Assembly (NCBI GenBank): GCA_946414435.1
Contig: CAMKOM010000006.1
Location: 1-64,000, forward strand
Direction of reading: 5' to 3'
DNA: 64,000 nucleotides
DNA from: an uncultured Bacteroidota bacterium
GTDB lineage: Bacteria; Bacteroidota; Bacteroidia; Bacteroidales; SZUA-534
Shown here: positions 55,901-63,721 of the stretch, piece after piece
How the letters are laid out: each line of letters begins with the position of its first letter
How positions within the stretch are numbered: position 1 is the stretch's first letter
Notes under the pieces: model-generated
Database searches by the model: none
What the model was told of the DNA's origin: nothing
Seen by the model: only the letters and a program-made list of their open reading frames with translations
Program-made: the position numbers and the translations under genes

Positions 55901-57286
55901 CTACAACTTCTCCACTTTTCCAACAAACAAGATAGTTCCGGTTTGCTTGTCACGAATGATGTAGGCAAACGGGCGGTTGACGTTAAATTCAATCGGAATC
56001 ATTTGGGGACCTGCGCCTGTTAGTTCAATTATTATCGTTACTGCCGCGGCTTCAGTTCCACTCTCATCAACGCTGATATGTGAAAGTTGGAACGCATCGC
56101 TCACGAACGCTTCAGTGTATCCGCCGCCCATTCTGCTCAAATCGGCGGTTAATGGCGAAAACACATCAACCACACCTAACTGATTCATAATCTTGACCAA
56201 ATTATGATTGAATTCCAAATCGAATTTTGGCAAGTGAACAAAGAGTTCTTGCGACGACATTTTTGCAAGAGCCGCATCAAAACGAACCTGACTTAATTGT
56301 TCGATGCATTGACCAACGCTTATTCCGTTGTTGGGCAAGATGATATCCATACAAGTTGTGCCGGTGTATGGTAGCTCGGCCATTGTAAAAATGTCGGTCC
56401 TGACGTAGTTGAAATATTCCTGTTGATGCATCATATCGACTTGTGACACGGCACCATTTGCATTGGTAAAATCGGCCTTTTGTGTTGCGTATTCTTTAAA
56501 TGGATCAGCCCAATCAGCTTTGAAATACAAGGCATTAGCCATTACGGTTATTGGCAGCGGATCAAGGTCGGATAGCATCGACGGAATCATTCCGTGCGTT
56601 TTTTGGTTGCACCAGCCGTTCATCACAGCAAGCGAACTGTCTTTGTTGGCAAAATTCAACGTTGCCGCTTCCGCATCGAAATAATTGTTACACAATTCTA
56701 TATACTCGCTAAAAAGTGGAAACCGACGGTCGGTCCAAATGGCATTGGCCGTCTCTATAGTTTGTTGGGAAGCACCATCCTCATACTCGCTCACTTGTGC
56801 GCTCTTATTGGCATACTCGCTGTTCAGTGTGTTCCAATCCGAAATAATTTTCCGGCAATAACTGTTCAACTCATCGATTGATTTTGAGCCATATCCGAAC
56901 GCATCGATAATCTGCTTGCGGCTGTCGCCATCGGCGCCGTTAGCAAGCATTGCAAATGCCATTTGAACACTTATGGGCGATAGAAAGAAATTGCCGTCGG
57001 ACTCATTATTCAACTGCTTGACGATATTGAATGTGAAATCGCCTTCGGTTTGCGCGGAAATAGTTTTCAAATTGACGGAAACAGTATCGTTTTGATACAC
57101 AGGAATCTCACACCAAAACGGCGGAATCGAATCGGGGTCAGGACCAGGTTGAGTGGTGCCACTAATTGAAGTGGTGTCGGCAGTTGGCTCGGGCTGCGGT
57201 TCAGGTTCTGTGTTATCATTTTTATCGCATGCGGCGAAAACGAAACCGGCAATAATCAATGCCGCAAAAACAGATTTTTTCTTCAT
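55901..57286 (-). CDS. Serpin-family lipoprotein (predicted inhibitory)
   Basis: 461 aa from the ATG at 57286. The signal sequence ends at a Cys (IIAGFVFAACDKND), followed by a Pro/Thr/Glu-rich linker of about 50 residues. The serpin domain covers about 85-461: NFFLSPISVQMAFAMLANGA, ANALYFKADWADPF, LPKFDLEFNHNLVKIMNQLG and the reactive-loop hinge VDESGTEAAAVTIIIELTGA, then NRPFAYIIRDKQTGTILFVG. The small residues of the hinge fit a protease inhibitor. In surface-anchored form it may defend the cell against host or competitor serine proteases (inferred). Confidence 0.93.
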   Translation of the reverse strand: MKKKSVFAALIIAGFVFAACDKNDNTEPEPQPEPTADTTSISGTTQPGPDPDSIPPFWCEIPVYQNDTVSVNLKTISAQTEGDFTFNIVKQLNNESDGNFFLSPISVQMAFAMLANGADGDSRKQIIDAFGYGSKSIDELNSYCRKIISDWNTLNSEYANKSAQVSEYEDGASQQTIETANAIWTDRRFPLFSEYIELCNNYFDAEAATLNFANKDSSLAVMNGWCNQKTHGMIPSMLSDLDPLPITVMANALYFKADWADPFKEYATQKADFTNANGAVSQVDMMHQQEYFNYVRTDIFTMAELPYTGTTCMDIILPNNGISVGQCIEQLSQVRFDAALAKMSSQELFVHLPKFDLEFNHNLVKIMNQLGVVDVFSPLTADLSRMGGGYTEAFVSDAFQLSHISVDESGTEAAAVTIIIELTGAGPQMIPIEFNVNRPFAYIIRDKQTGTILFVGKVEKL

Positions 57287-57303
57287 AATATAGTTGTAAA
57301 AAA

Positions 57304-57332
57304 TAGGGACGCAACACATGCCACGTCCCTAC
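57304..57332 (-). terminator. Palindromic repeat with T tract between the cyclophilin and serpin genes
   Basis: On the minus strand GTAGGGACG pairs with CGTCCCTA around a 12-nt centre, followed directly by TTTTTT. It follows the cyclophilin gene and belongs to the palindrome family seen at 3514 and 3558, with one base changed in each outer arm (GTAGGGACG). Confidence 0.75.
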
Positions 57333-57339
57333 AAATATA
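57332..57339 (-). promoter_or_regulatory. Promoter-like -7 element before the serpin gene
   Basis: TATATTTG on the minus strand, immediately upstream of the palindrome/terminator. If used, the serpin mRNA would begin with the terminator hairpin. Confidence 0.45.
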
Positions 57340-57356
57340 GCCAAAACTTTAATTAA

Positions 57357-57818
57357 TTATCCTTCCACAATCACAATCTTCTCAATCAAGTCGCCCTGAC
57401 GGATTGCGTCGAGAACATCGAGCCCATCGAACAATTTGCCGAAGCAGGTGTGAACGCCGTCAAGGTGCTGCGTGTTCTGACGGTTGTGGCAAATGAAGAA
57501 CTGCGAGCCGCCCGTGTCTTTGCCTGCGTGAGCCATCGAGAGCACGCCGCGGTCGTGGTATTGGCGTCCGCCGTTGGTCTCGCATTTAATGCTGTAGCCC
57601 GGACCGCCGGTGCCAACACGCGGGTCGCCCAAATTGCGCGAATAGGGGCATCCGCCCTGAATCACAAAATTCGGAATCACGCGGTGGAAACGCAGCCCGT
57701 CGTAGAAGCCTTCTTTTGCAAGTTTCACAAAGTTATTAACCGTGTTCGGAACGTCGTCAGCGTACAATTCAGCCTTCATAACGCCCTTTTCTGTGTAAAA
57801 TTCTGCTGTAAGTGCCAT
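57357..57818 (-). CDS. Cyclophilin-type peptidyl-prolyl cis-trans isomerase
   Basis: 153 aa from the ATG at 57818 (MALTAEFYTEKGVMKAELYA). Active-site segments are FHRVIPNFVIQGGCPYSRN, MAHAGKDTGGSQFFICHNR and HLDGVHTCFGKLFDG. No signal peptide is visible, so it is a cytosolic PpiB-like enzyme that speeds folding at proline bonds. Its own promoter is back-to-back with that of the next gene. Confidence 0.96.
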   Translation of the reverse strand: MALTAEFYTEKGVMKAELYADDVPNTVNNFVKLAKEGFYDGLRFHRVIPNFVIQGGCPYSRNLGDPRVGTGGPGYSIKCETNGGRQYHDRGVLSMAHAGKDTGGSQFFICHNRQNTQHLDGVHTCFGKLFDGLDVLDAIRQGDLIEKIVIVEG

Positions 57819-57837
57819 AATGTTGTGAATTAAATTT

Positions 57838-57868
57838 CTTGCGAGCAAATCTAAAAAGAATATTTTTG
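57838..57868 (+). promoter_or_regulatory. Promoter of the small secreted protein gene
   Basis: CTTG (57838-57841), 19 bp, TATTTTTG (57861-57868). It overlaps the divergent cyclophilin promoter. Confidence 0.7.
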
Positions 57869-57875
57869 TGTCAGA
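57846..57875 (-). promoter_or_regulatory. Promoter of the cyclophilin gene
   Basis: On the minus strand TCTG (57875-57872), 18 bp, TAGATTTG (57853-57846). Confidence 0.7.
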
Positions 57876-57909
57876 TTATCCATTGAGACAGTCGGTTAAA
57901 TTTTATTAA

Positions 57910-58431
57910 ATGCAAGTTGCGCATAAAATTCGTTTTGCTATTGCCGCGGCGGTTCTACTCGTTGGCGCACAGGCTGTTAACGCCCAAAGTTGCCAGTTTG
58001 AGAAGAATGCCATCGACGCCATCACCGAAACGCAGGTTAAGGTGACGCAACCTGTGACGGTGGCCAAACTGAACAACAATCCGCTCTACTTCAAGGCTCA
58101 GAGCATCGGCAGCAAATACCGTTTCCTGAAAATGCGCTACTACAAATACAACAACTTCTCAATCGACGAGTCGCGCGAAATATCGTTGCGCCTGACCACC
58201 AACGAAGAGATTGTCATCTATCCGCGCCACGCGGCGGGCGACACCATCCGCTCTACTGTCGAGTCATCGTCGGCAATGCTCATCTACCCCATCAGCGCCG
58301 AGCAGTACGAAAAACTGAAGCGTTACCCCGTTACAACCTTCAAATACTTCGTCACAACAGGCTTCATCGAAGTGCCAATCAAAGAGAACAAGCAGACGAA
58401 GATTATGGGGATTTTGAATTGCATTGATTGA
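57910..58431 (+). CDS. Small secreted protein, function unknown
   Basis: 173 aa with signal peptide (IRFAIAAAVLLVGAQAVNAQ). The mature part has a single Cys pair possibility (SCQFEKNAID and ILNCID at the extreme end) and beta-rich segments such as LYFKAQSIGSKYRFLKMRYY and EISLRLTTNEEIVIYPRH. I do not recognise a family. The last 16 codons and the bases after the stop are repeated 3,340 bp downstream (61726-61776), which places this 3' end at the border of the caspase module. Confidence 0.75.
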   Translation: MQVAHKIRFAIAAAVLLVGAQAVNAQSCQFEKNAIDAITETQVKVTQPVTVAKLNNNPLYFKAQSIGSKYRFLKMRYYKYNNFSIDESREISLRLTTNEEIVIYPRHAAGDTIRSTVESSSAMLIYPISAEQYEKLKRYPVTTFKYFVTTGFIEVPIKENKQTKIMGILNCID

Positions 58432-58436
58432 TAAGG
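58386..58436. repeat. 51-bp direct repeat, left copy (inside the 3' end of the secreted protein gene)
   Basis: Identical at 50 of 51 positions to 61726-61776 in the same orientation; the only difference is G at 58408 versus A at 61748. It covers the last 15 sense codons, the stop and 5 bp beyond. The two copies bracket the DUF4384 and caspase genes. Confidence 0.95.
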
Positions 58437-58457
58437 GGAAACGTTGAGAAGTTTATC

Positions 58458-58471
58458 CCGATAGCTATCGG
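58458..58471. repeat. Small palindrome CCGATAGCTATCGG
   Basis: Perfect 14-bp palindrome preceded by TTATC, related to the element at 20503. It lies between the left direct repeat and the DUF4384 gene. Confidence 0.6.
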
Positions 58472-58550
58472 TGGCTTAGCTGTTAAACAGGTATAGTTTG
58501 GCAAGGCTCGGTTAGCACAACATCCCGATTATATTGTTCTCATCTGCCGG

Positions 58551-59432
58551 CTATTTTCCATGCACACTCACCGTAACCCTCTCAACCTGCATTTTTGTGT
58601 CGGCTGTGCGCTTCTTGTTCAGCCACGCAAGGAAATCTGTCAGCGGTAGTGAGCGCGGAAGGTCAAGACCTGTACTGCTTGTGGCCGATGATGCGTAATC
58701 TACCGCCTTGGCAAAATCATTTTCTGAAAAAATAATGTATAAATCATTAAAAATCTGCCCCGAACCATCATCACAATTGAGTTCGTACTCATCGATGGTA
58801 TTGGTGGCATCGCCGTTGGCATCGAAAAAGACATATTGACGGTTGGCTTCCACTTTCTGACTGCCGTTTTTCTGGTTGCGATATGGTAGCAGACAATATG
58901 CTGTGTGCGTTTCATCTATCAGATATACAGACACAAAACCGTCTGTTGGTGATTGAAACATTAAATATAACTGGTCACCCGATTTGAACTCTGCCGACTC
59001 AAACTGCCGCCCCGTGCCGTTGCGCAAAACGTGATACTCAAGGTCGGTTTTCAATGCGTTTTTGGCCTGAGCCATACCGCACACCGAAGCCAGGATGTAG
59101 AGAGCACCATTTTCAAAACCTTGCTCAATGGTTGGTTCTTGTGTATCGTTGAGCCACTCACCGTTGACATAGTCCTCGCCTGATGTGTAGAGAGCATCGG
59201 TGTAACCGCTGCCGTCTTCTTTTGTTGTCATTGTCTGCGTTTGCGATAGCGACTCGCCAAACTCACATGCCAGCGCCGAAATTCTTGCGCGTTGAATGGC
59301 CGTGTGCCGTGCCGCTTCGAGCGTCTCGTTTGCCTGCACGTAATATTTGTAAGTGCCGCAAACCTGCTTCGGTTCTTGCGCCACAGCCGTTAGTGTGGCC
59401 AGCAAAATCAATGTTATCAACAACGTACGCAT
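58551..59432 (-). CDS. Secreted DUF4384 domain protein
   Basis: 293 aa with signal peptide MRTLLITLILLATLTAVAQ. Residues 30-65 (YVQANETLEAARHTAIQRAR and following) resemble the helical part of LPP20-like proteins. DUF4384 fills about 148-255: SGDQLYLMFQSPTDGFVSVY, LIDETHTAYCLLPY, then a segment ending LYIIFSENDF. DUF4384 is often found with caspase or kinase genes and has no known activity. It starts 1 bp after the upstream caspase gene, so the two are cotranscribed and probably work together outside the cytoplasm. Confidence 0.85.
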   Translation of the reverse strand: MRTLLITLILLATLTAVAQEPKQVCGTYKYYVQANETLEAARHTAIQRARISALACEFGESLSQTQTMTTKEDGSGYTDALYTSGEDYVNGEWLNDTQEPTIEQGFENGALYILASVCGMAQAKNALKTDLEYHVLRNGTGRQFESAEFKSGDQLYLMFQSPTDGFVSVYLIDETHTAYCLLPYRNQKNGSQKVEANRQYVFFDANGDATNTIDEYELNCDDGSGQIFNDLYIIFSENDFAKAVDYASSATSSTGLDLPRSLPLTDFLAWLNKKRTADTKMQVERVTVSVHGK

Positions 59433-59433
59433 A

Positions 59434-61488
59434 TTATTTCAGTTTCCAAGTTTCCCAATTGCCGCCCACCGTGGCCGATGGCACAACCACAGGTGTCTGA
59501 CTCTTGCCGTTCACCACGATTGACTGCTTGCGGACGTTTTCAGTAACGTAATTGCCTAGTTCTTTGTATGTTACATTACCCGATGTCTCTTTGATTTTCT
59601 TCAGCAGATAGTAAGTGAACATTCCATGCTGTTGCTCGTTGTTGGGGTATGCAGTCTCGTCGCCTTGTGCGGCCGAAAAGACAACCATATTGCCCACGGG
59701 CGCGCTGCTTTTGGCCTTGATTGCCACGCCACGAGCGCTTGCCAGCATCTGCCCGTCGCGATTGGCGCCACTGAAACAGGCATCTAAAAATACGGTTACT
59801 GATTTGCTTGGCAAGTTGCCCAAAGTACTATACAAATCGTCTAATCTGTAACCAGTTGAAACATCGTTACCGAATCCGTCAACAGGAAGCAAGTAGGCTG
59901 TTTTCTGCGACTCATCGGGAATGCCGTGGCCAGCATAATAGAAGATTACGCGAGCCTCGCCGCCGTATGCGTCAATCACCTGTTTGAGCCAGCGCACTTC
60001 GTATTTCATATTGTTGAGCGTGGCATCGGTAACAATGTGAACGTTATTGGCAGGGATGCCTAAAGTCTTTTTGCAATACTCGGCGAATGTGCGGCCATCG
60101 TTGACGGCAAACGGGACTTGTGCTTCTTTTTGATAGTTCTCATTGGCAATTATCACAGCGAAAGTGTTGTCGGAATTCTTATCGGACGCAGGGATTTCTA
60201 CATCAACTTCCGACACGCCCAATGTCCATTTCGACGATTTAATCTGTTGCTGACCGCGCGCTACAGATTGACCATTTGTCTGTAAGTCAAGAGCAATTGG
60301 TTCAAAGTTGTAATCTATTTCGGCCATCTCATAGTTGAGCGATGCTTGATTGCTGTATTTGTATTGCTCACCATTTGGTAAGGTGAACAAAACTTCAGCA
60401 ATATTTATAGTATCGTTGTCGATAAAGCATTTTGTCTCTTTAGTTATTGAAGCCCATTGCTGCTTGAATTGCGGTGCGTTTTCAATTGGTACAGGGACGA
60501 GAAGTGTGCCATAATTTGAGTTTGTTACCATAAACACTTCATTCTCTGCGTCATAAGCGCCCAACTTAATATCAAATTCTTTATCCTGATATTTTTCAAT
60601 ATATACTTTTTCTGCTTTTTGCGCCAACTCTCTGATTTTTGCTTCACGAGTTTCGGCTGTTACTCGTTTTTTCCAAGTGTCAATTTTCTCGAATTCCCCC
60701 TTTTTCTGCCATTCGTTTAGCTCTTTTTCCACCATTTTTTTTGCGAAAACCGGGAATAACCTATTTAAAGCATCTGTTGCTTTTTCTGCCGAAGCATAAC
60801 TGAATGGAACCACAATTTTATAATTTGTGTCAAAATATCCATAGTCTGACCCTTTTCTTGCAATAGCATAGCCATCTTTAAAATCATCTATGCTCGCGTA
60901 AACGCAAGGTGCGATTATTGTCCCGTTTCTGCTGATAATTCCGTAATAAACGCCTTTTTTCACTTTCGCATATTCGCCAATAAAATCACTAGCGCTATCG
61001 TAAACGCAAGGTATGACCTCACTTCCTTTTTTATTAATGTATCCGTAATATTCACGATAAGATTTTCCTTCCTTAATACCCGCTTTTACTTTCGCCATCC
61101 CGTCATGGAATTTATATACAGCAGTGTATTTTGACACACTTGCAATGTGATTTCCAACACTATCTATCAGCAGCAACCTATTAAACTGTGTTCCTTGAAT
61201 ATCTTGAGTGGCCAAAAACAGTCCTTCTTCATTATAAAATATACGGTTATATTTATCTGATACTATAGTTCCGCGATTATTTATAAGAAAAAAACTTGTT
61301 CTGTCACCGACAATGGCGACATTGCCAATAAAATAGTCCGCATCTACATATTTGGCAGGAATAATTATTGTTCCATTCTCATCTTTATAACCAAAACGGC
61401 CATTATCACCAATAAATCTGATATATTTCTGTGCATATCCGCATACACACAATTGACAAAAGACTATCAGAAAAACTAATTTCTTCAT
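59434..61488 (-). CDS. Exported caspase-family (C14) peptidase with WG repeats
   Basis: 684 aa from the ATG at 61488. A signal peptide (MKKLVFLIVFCQLCVCGYAQ) precedes WG/KWG-type repeats at about 26-62 and 145-240 (GRFGYKDENGTIIIPAKYVD, YYGYINKKGSEVIPCVYDSA, YYGIISRNGTIIAPCVYASI). A coiled, charged linker follows. The caspase domain covers about 441-670 with His521 in FYYAGHGIP and Cys571 in FLDACFSGANRDG, both catalytic residues present, plus VVFSAAQGDETAY. The substrate is unknown; metacaspase-like enzymes prefer basic residues and true caspases Asp. Location is periplasmic or outside, which argues against a cytosolic suicide role. Confidence 0.9.
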   Translation of the reverse strand: MKKLVFLIVFCQLCVCGYAQKYIRFIGDNGRFGYKDENGTIIIPAKYVDADYFIGNVAIVGDRTSFFLINNRGTIVSDKYNRIFYNEEGLFLATQDIQGTQFNRLLLIDSVGNHIASVSKYTAVYKFHDGMAKVKAGIKEGKSYREYYGYINKKGSEVIPCVYDSASDFIGEYAKVKKGVYYGIISRNGTIIAPCVYASIDDFKDGYAIARKGSDYGYFDTNYKIVVPFSYASAEKATDALNRLFPVFAKKMVEKELNEWQKKGEFEKIDTWKKRVTAETREAKIRELAQKAEKVYIEKYQDKEFDIKLGAYDAENEVFMVTNSNYGTLLVPVPIENAPQFKQQWASITKETKCFIDNDTINIAEVLFTLPNGEQYKYSNQASLNYEMAEIDYNFEPIALDLQTNGQSVARGQQQIKSSKWTLGVSEVDVEIPASDKNSDNTFAVIIANENYQKEAQVPFAVNDGRTFAEYCKKTLGIPANNVHIVTDATLNNMKYEVRWLKQVIDAYGGEARVIFYYAGHGIPDESQKTAYLLPVDGFGNDVSTGYRLDDLYSTLGNLPSKSVTVFLDACFSGANRDGQMLASARGVAIKAKSSAPVGNMVVFSAAQGDETAYPNNEQQHGMFTYYLLKKIKETSGNVTYKELGNYVTENVRKQSIVVNGKSQTPVVVPSATVGGNWETWKLK

Positions 61489-61530
61489 AAAAATATTATC
61501 TAGTATTGCTTTGTTATTTATCACTTCACA

Positions 61531-61555
61531 CGGGTAAGACGTTTCATCTTACCCG
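61531..61555. repeat. Inverted repeat upstream of the caspase gene
   Basis: CGGGTAAGA (61531-61539) and TCTTACCCG (61547-61555) form perfect 9-bp arms around 7 bp. It lies 42 bp upstream of the caspase ATG and may be an operator, a 5' UTR hairpin or another dispersed palindrome. Confidence 0.65.
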
Positions 61556-61725
61556 AAAGTTGCGTAAAGGTATAAGAAAAAAAATGAGTGATGGTGGTTA
61601 GACATAGAATTGTTTGCCACCTCGGTTCTAAACATTAATTTACATATATCCAATATATTAAAATAAGGCGTGTTAGATAAGAAATCAGTTATTAGAGATT
61701 ATTTAACAACTGCCACCATAGGTAT

Positions 61726-61776
61726 GAACAAGCAGACGAAGATTATGAGGATTTTGAATTGCATTGATTGATAAGG
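61726..61776. repeat. 51-bp direct repeat, right copy
   Basis: Copy of 58386-58436. It can be read as a 15-codon remnant from an ATG at 61724 to the TGA at 61769-61771 that repeats the C-terminus NKQTKIM(R)ILNCID of the secreted protein. Sequence to the left of 61726 shows no further similarity to that gene. Confidence 0.95.
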
Positions 61777-61821
61777 CCAAAGGTACTTGGTATTTGCATC
61801 TGAAAACTCGCCTTCCACAGC

Positions 61822-61855
61822 GTAGAATCAGGCTGCCACAATGTGACAGCCCTAC
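61822..61855. repeat. Palindromic element downstream of leuA
   Basis: An inner near-palindrome GGCTGCCACA/TGTGACAGCC is bordered by GTAG (61822) and CTAC (61855). It lies 66 bp after the leuA stop and could act as its terminator, although no T run follows. Confidence 0.55.
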
Positions 61856-61920
61856 ACACGCCTTTTTAACTCACCCCCAAAAACTTATAACTTATTAACT
61901 TTCAACTTACTACTCTCACG

Positions 61921-63411
61921 TCACTTCATCTTGTTTATGCAGTCGATATACGCCTCGACCGAAGCCGCAACAATGTCGGTATTGGCGCCGAAGCCGTAGT
62001 AAAGGCGGCCATCGTGCTCAACCTGCATATGCACCTTGCCCACATCGTCGCTGCCTTTGTTGATTGACTGAATGGTGAACTCTTTGAGCGTCATTTGCCG
62101 TTTGATAATCTGCTTCAAAGCCTTTATGGCCGCATCAACAGGGCCGTTGCCGCTTGCCGCCGCCTCGAACTTTTCGCCCGCAATGTTCAGCCCGATACTT
62201 GCCACGGGTTTTACGCCAACACCAGCCGTAACTTGCAGAAAATCAAGTTTAACGTGGTTGTTCATCGTAATGTCGGCGCCGGCAAGCATCAGCAGGTCGT
62301 CGTCGTGGATTTCCTTTTTGCGGTCGGCAAGTTTCAGGAACTGCTCGTAGATTTTGTCGAGCCGCTCGCCATCAACCTCAACACCCAGAACCGACAGACG
62401 GTGCTTTAGTGCGGCGTGTCCGCTGCGGGCGGTGAGCACAATCGAGTTGTCGTCGATACCTACATCGTGCGGGTCCATAATCTCGTAGGTGCTGATATTT
62501 TTCAGAACGCCATCTTGGTGAATACCAGACGAATGTGCGAACGCGTTGCGTCCCACCACGGCTTTGTTGGCCTGCACAGGCATATTCATCAGGCTCGAAA
62601 CCATACGGCTTGCCGGGTAGATTGACGTAGTGTTCAGGTCGGTGTGAAGGCCGAGCCCCGAGTGGCACTTCAGAATCATCGCAATCTCTTCCATCGCGGT
62701 GTTTCCGGCGCGTTCGCCAATGCCGTTGATTGTCACTTCGCACTGCCGCGCGCCGTTCACCAGTCCGGCCATTGTGTTGGCGGTTGCCATACCTAAATCG
62801 TTGTGGCAGTGGGTTGAAAGTATGGCGTTGCCCATATCAACGTGGTCAATCAGGTACTTGATTTTTGCGCCATATTCTTCAGGCAGGCAATAGCCCGTGG
62901 TGTCGGGAATGTTGACCACCGTGGCACCCGCCTTGACAACGGCCTCAACCACCCGCGCAAGATACTCATTATCAGTGCGTCCGGCATCTTCGGCATAGAA
63001 CTCGACATCGTCAACAAAGCGGCGGGCATATTTGACGGCCTTCACGGCACGCTCGATAATCGCCTCGCGCGTTGAGTTGAACTTATATTTAATATGTGAG
63101 TCCGAAGTGCCGATACCAGTGTGTATCCGCTTGTGTTTGGCGAACTTAAGCGCTTCGGCGGCCACTTCAATGTCTTTCTCGACGGCACGCGTCAGGGCGC
63201 AAATGGTTGGATAGGTCACGGCCTTCGAAATCTCAACCACCGAGTTGAAATCGCCCGGACTCGAAACCGGAAATCCCGCTTCAATCACATCAACGCCAAG
63301 CCGCTCAAGCATTTTGGCCACTTCAATTTTTTCGACTGTATTCAGCTGACACCCAGGAACTTGCTCGCCATCGCGCAGCGTTGTATCAAAAATATAGATT
63401 TTATCTGACAT
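61921..63411 (-). CDS. leuA: 2-isopropylmalate synthase
   Basis: 496 aa from the ATG at 63411 ([20 protein letters not shown]); the frame is open upstream but that part is the leader. Catalytic domain motifs are [41 protein letters not shown] and [11 protein letters not shown]. The C-terminal LeuA regulatory domain is present ([19 protein letters not shown], then [13 protein letters not shown]), so leucine feedback on the enzyme is expected. It commits 2-oxoisovalerate to leucine synthesis. Its own promoter and a leucine-rich leader peptide lie upstream; no other leucine gene is in the window. Confidence 0.97.
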   Translation of the reverse strand: MSDKIYIFDTTLRDGEQVPGCQLNTVEKIEVAKMLERLGVDVIEAGFPVSSPGDFNSVVEISKAVTYPTICALTRAVEKDIEVAAEALKFAKHKRIHTGIGTSDSHIKYKFNSTREAIIERAVKAVKYARRFVDDVEFYAEDAGRTDNEYLARVVEAVVKAGATVVNIPDTTGYCLPEEYGAKIKYLIDHVDMGNAILSTHCHNDLGMATANTMAGLVNGARQCEVTINGIGERAGNTAMEEIAMILKCHSGLGLHTDLNTTSIYPASRMVSSLMNMPVQANKAVVGRNAFAHSSGIHQDGVLKNISTYEIMDPHDVGIDDNSIVLTARSGHAALKHRLSVLGVEVDGERLDKIYEQFLKLADRKKEIHDDDLLMLAGADITMNNHVKLDFLQVTAGVGVKPVASIGLNIAGEKFEAAASGNGPVDAAIKALKQIIKRQMTLKEFTIQSINKGSDDVGKVHMQVEHDGRLYYGFGANTDIVAASVEAYIDCINKMK

Positions 63412-63672
63412 AATATTGTATTCTAATAAGTTAACGATTATAACATCGAACCGAGTTGTTCGGTTTTCAGTTTTTGTTGATTTATAAATTTTGGATTTCG
63501 TGCACTCAGTTGGTGCGGCGCATCGCATAGACGCGCAAGATAATTATTGGCCGACTTAGCTGCGGCGCAATCGTAGTAGCGATAGTGATAGGGCAGACAA
63601 TAGGCTGGCAGCCGCTTGGTTTGTGCGGTTTGCAGTCAGTCCGATATTGAATATTGTGCCCATAATTAAATC
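63412..63672 (-). promoter_or_regulatory. leuA leader region (putative leucine attenuator)
   Basis: About 260 nt between the predicted transcription start and the leuA ATG. It begins with the leader peptide gene and continues with weak hairpins: GCGC arms at 63518-63521/63533-63536, and AACCGA/TCGGTT at 63449-63465 (6 bp, 5-nt loop). Neither is followed by a clear T tract, so control may be by an atypical terminator, Rho or translation. Confidence 0.55.
63556..63663 (-). CDS. Leucine-rich leader peptide of leuA
   Basis: 35 codons from the ATG at 63663 to the TAA at 63558-63556. The peptide starts MGTIFNIGL and ends SLLSALSLSLLRLRRS. Seven of residues 21-32 are Leu (21, 22, 25, 27, 29, 30, 32), five of them encoded by CTA, a codon also chosen in the E. 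coli leuL control region. The ATG lies about 9 nt after the predicted transcription start. The combination with a leucine biosynthesis gene downstream is the pattern of an amino-acid-sensing leader. No Shine-Dalgarno is present. Translation and attenuation are inferred. Confidence 0.7.
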   Translation of the reverse strand: MGTIFNIGLTANRTNQAAASLLSALSLSLLRLRRS

Positions 63673-63677
63673 GGGCG

Positions 63678-63707
63678 CAAAAGTAAGAAAAAATTGGAAA
63701 ATCCAAA
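63678..63707 (-). promoter_or_regulatory. Consensus promoter of the leuA leader
   Basis: On the minus strand TTTG (63707-63704), 18 bp, TACTTTTG (63685-63678): both elements match exactly. It begins 15 bp after the ubiE stop codon. Confidence 0.85.
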
Positions 63708-63721
63708 TTGGTGAGCGCCAC

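Larger units (their letters stand above)
61489..61920. other. 432-bp intergenic region between the caspase gene and leuA
   Basis: AT-rich and without a supported gene of normal length. It holds an inverted repeat at 61531-61555, the right copy of the 51-bp repeat at 61726-61776 and a palindromic element at 61822-61855. No consensus -7 element was found for the caspase gene; the closest is TACCTTTA in the region near 61575. Confidence 0.7.

Noticed and set aside
59434-61488. Caspase as a cytosolic abortive-infection effector
   Set aside because: Both it and its partner start with clear signal peptides, and no nucleotide-signalling or sensor gene of a known defence system is nearby.
63506-63721. 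71-aa minus-strand ORF upstream of leuA ending [15 protein letters not shown]
   Set aside because: Its start lies upstream of the mapped promoter elements, and it overlaps in another frame the Leu-rich leader ORF, which fits the promoter and the downstream gene better.
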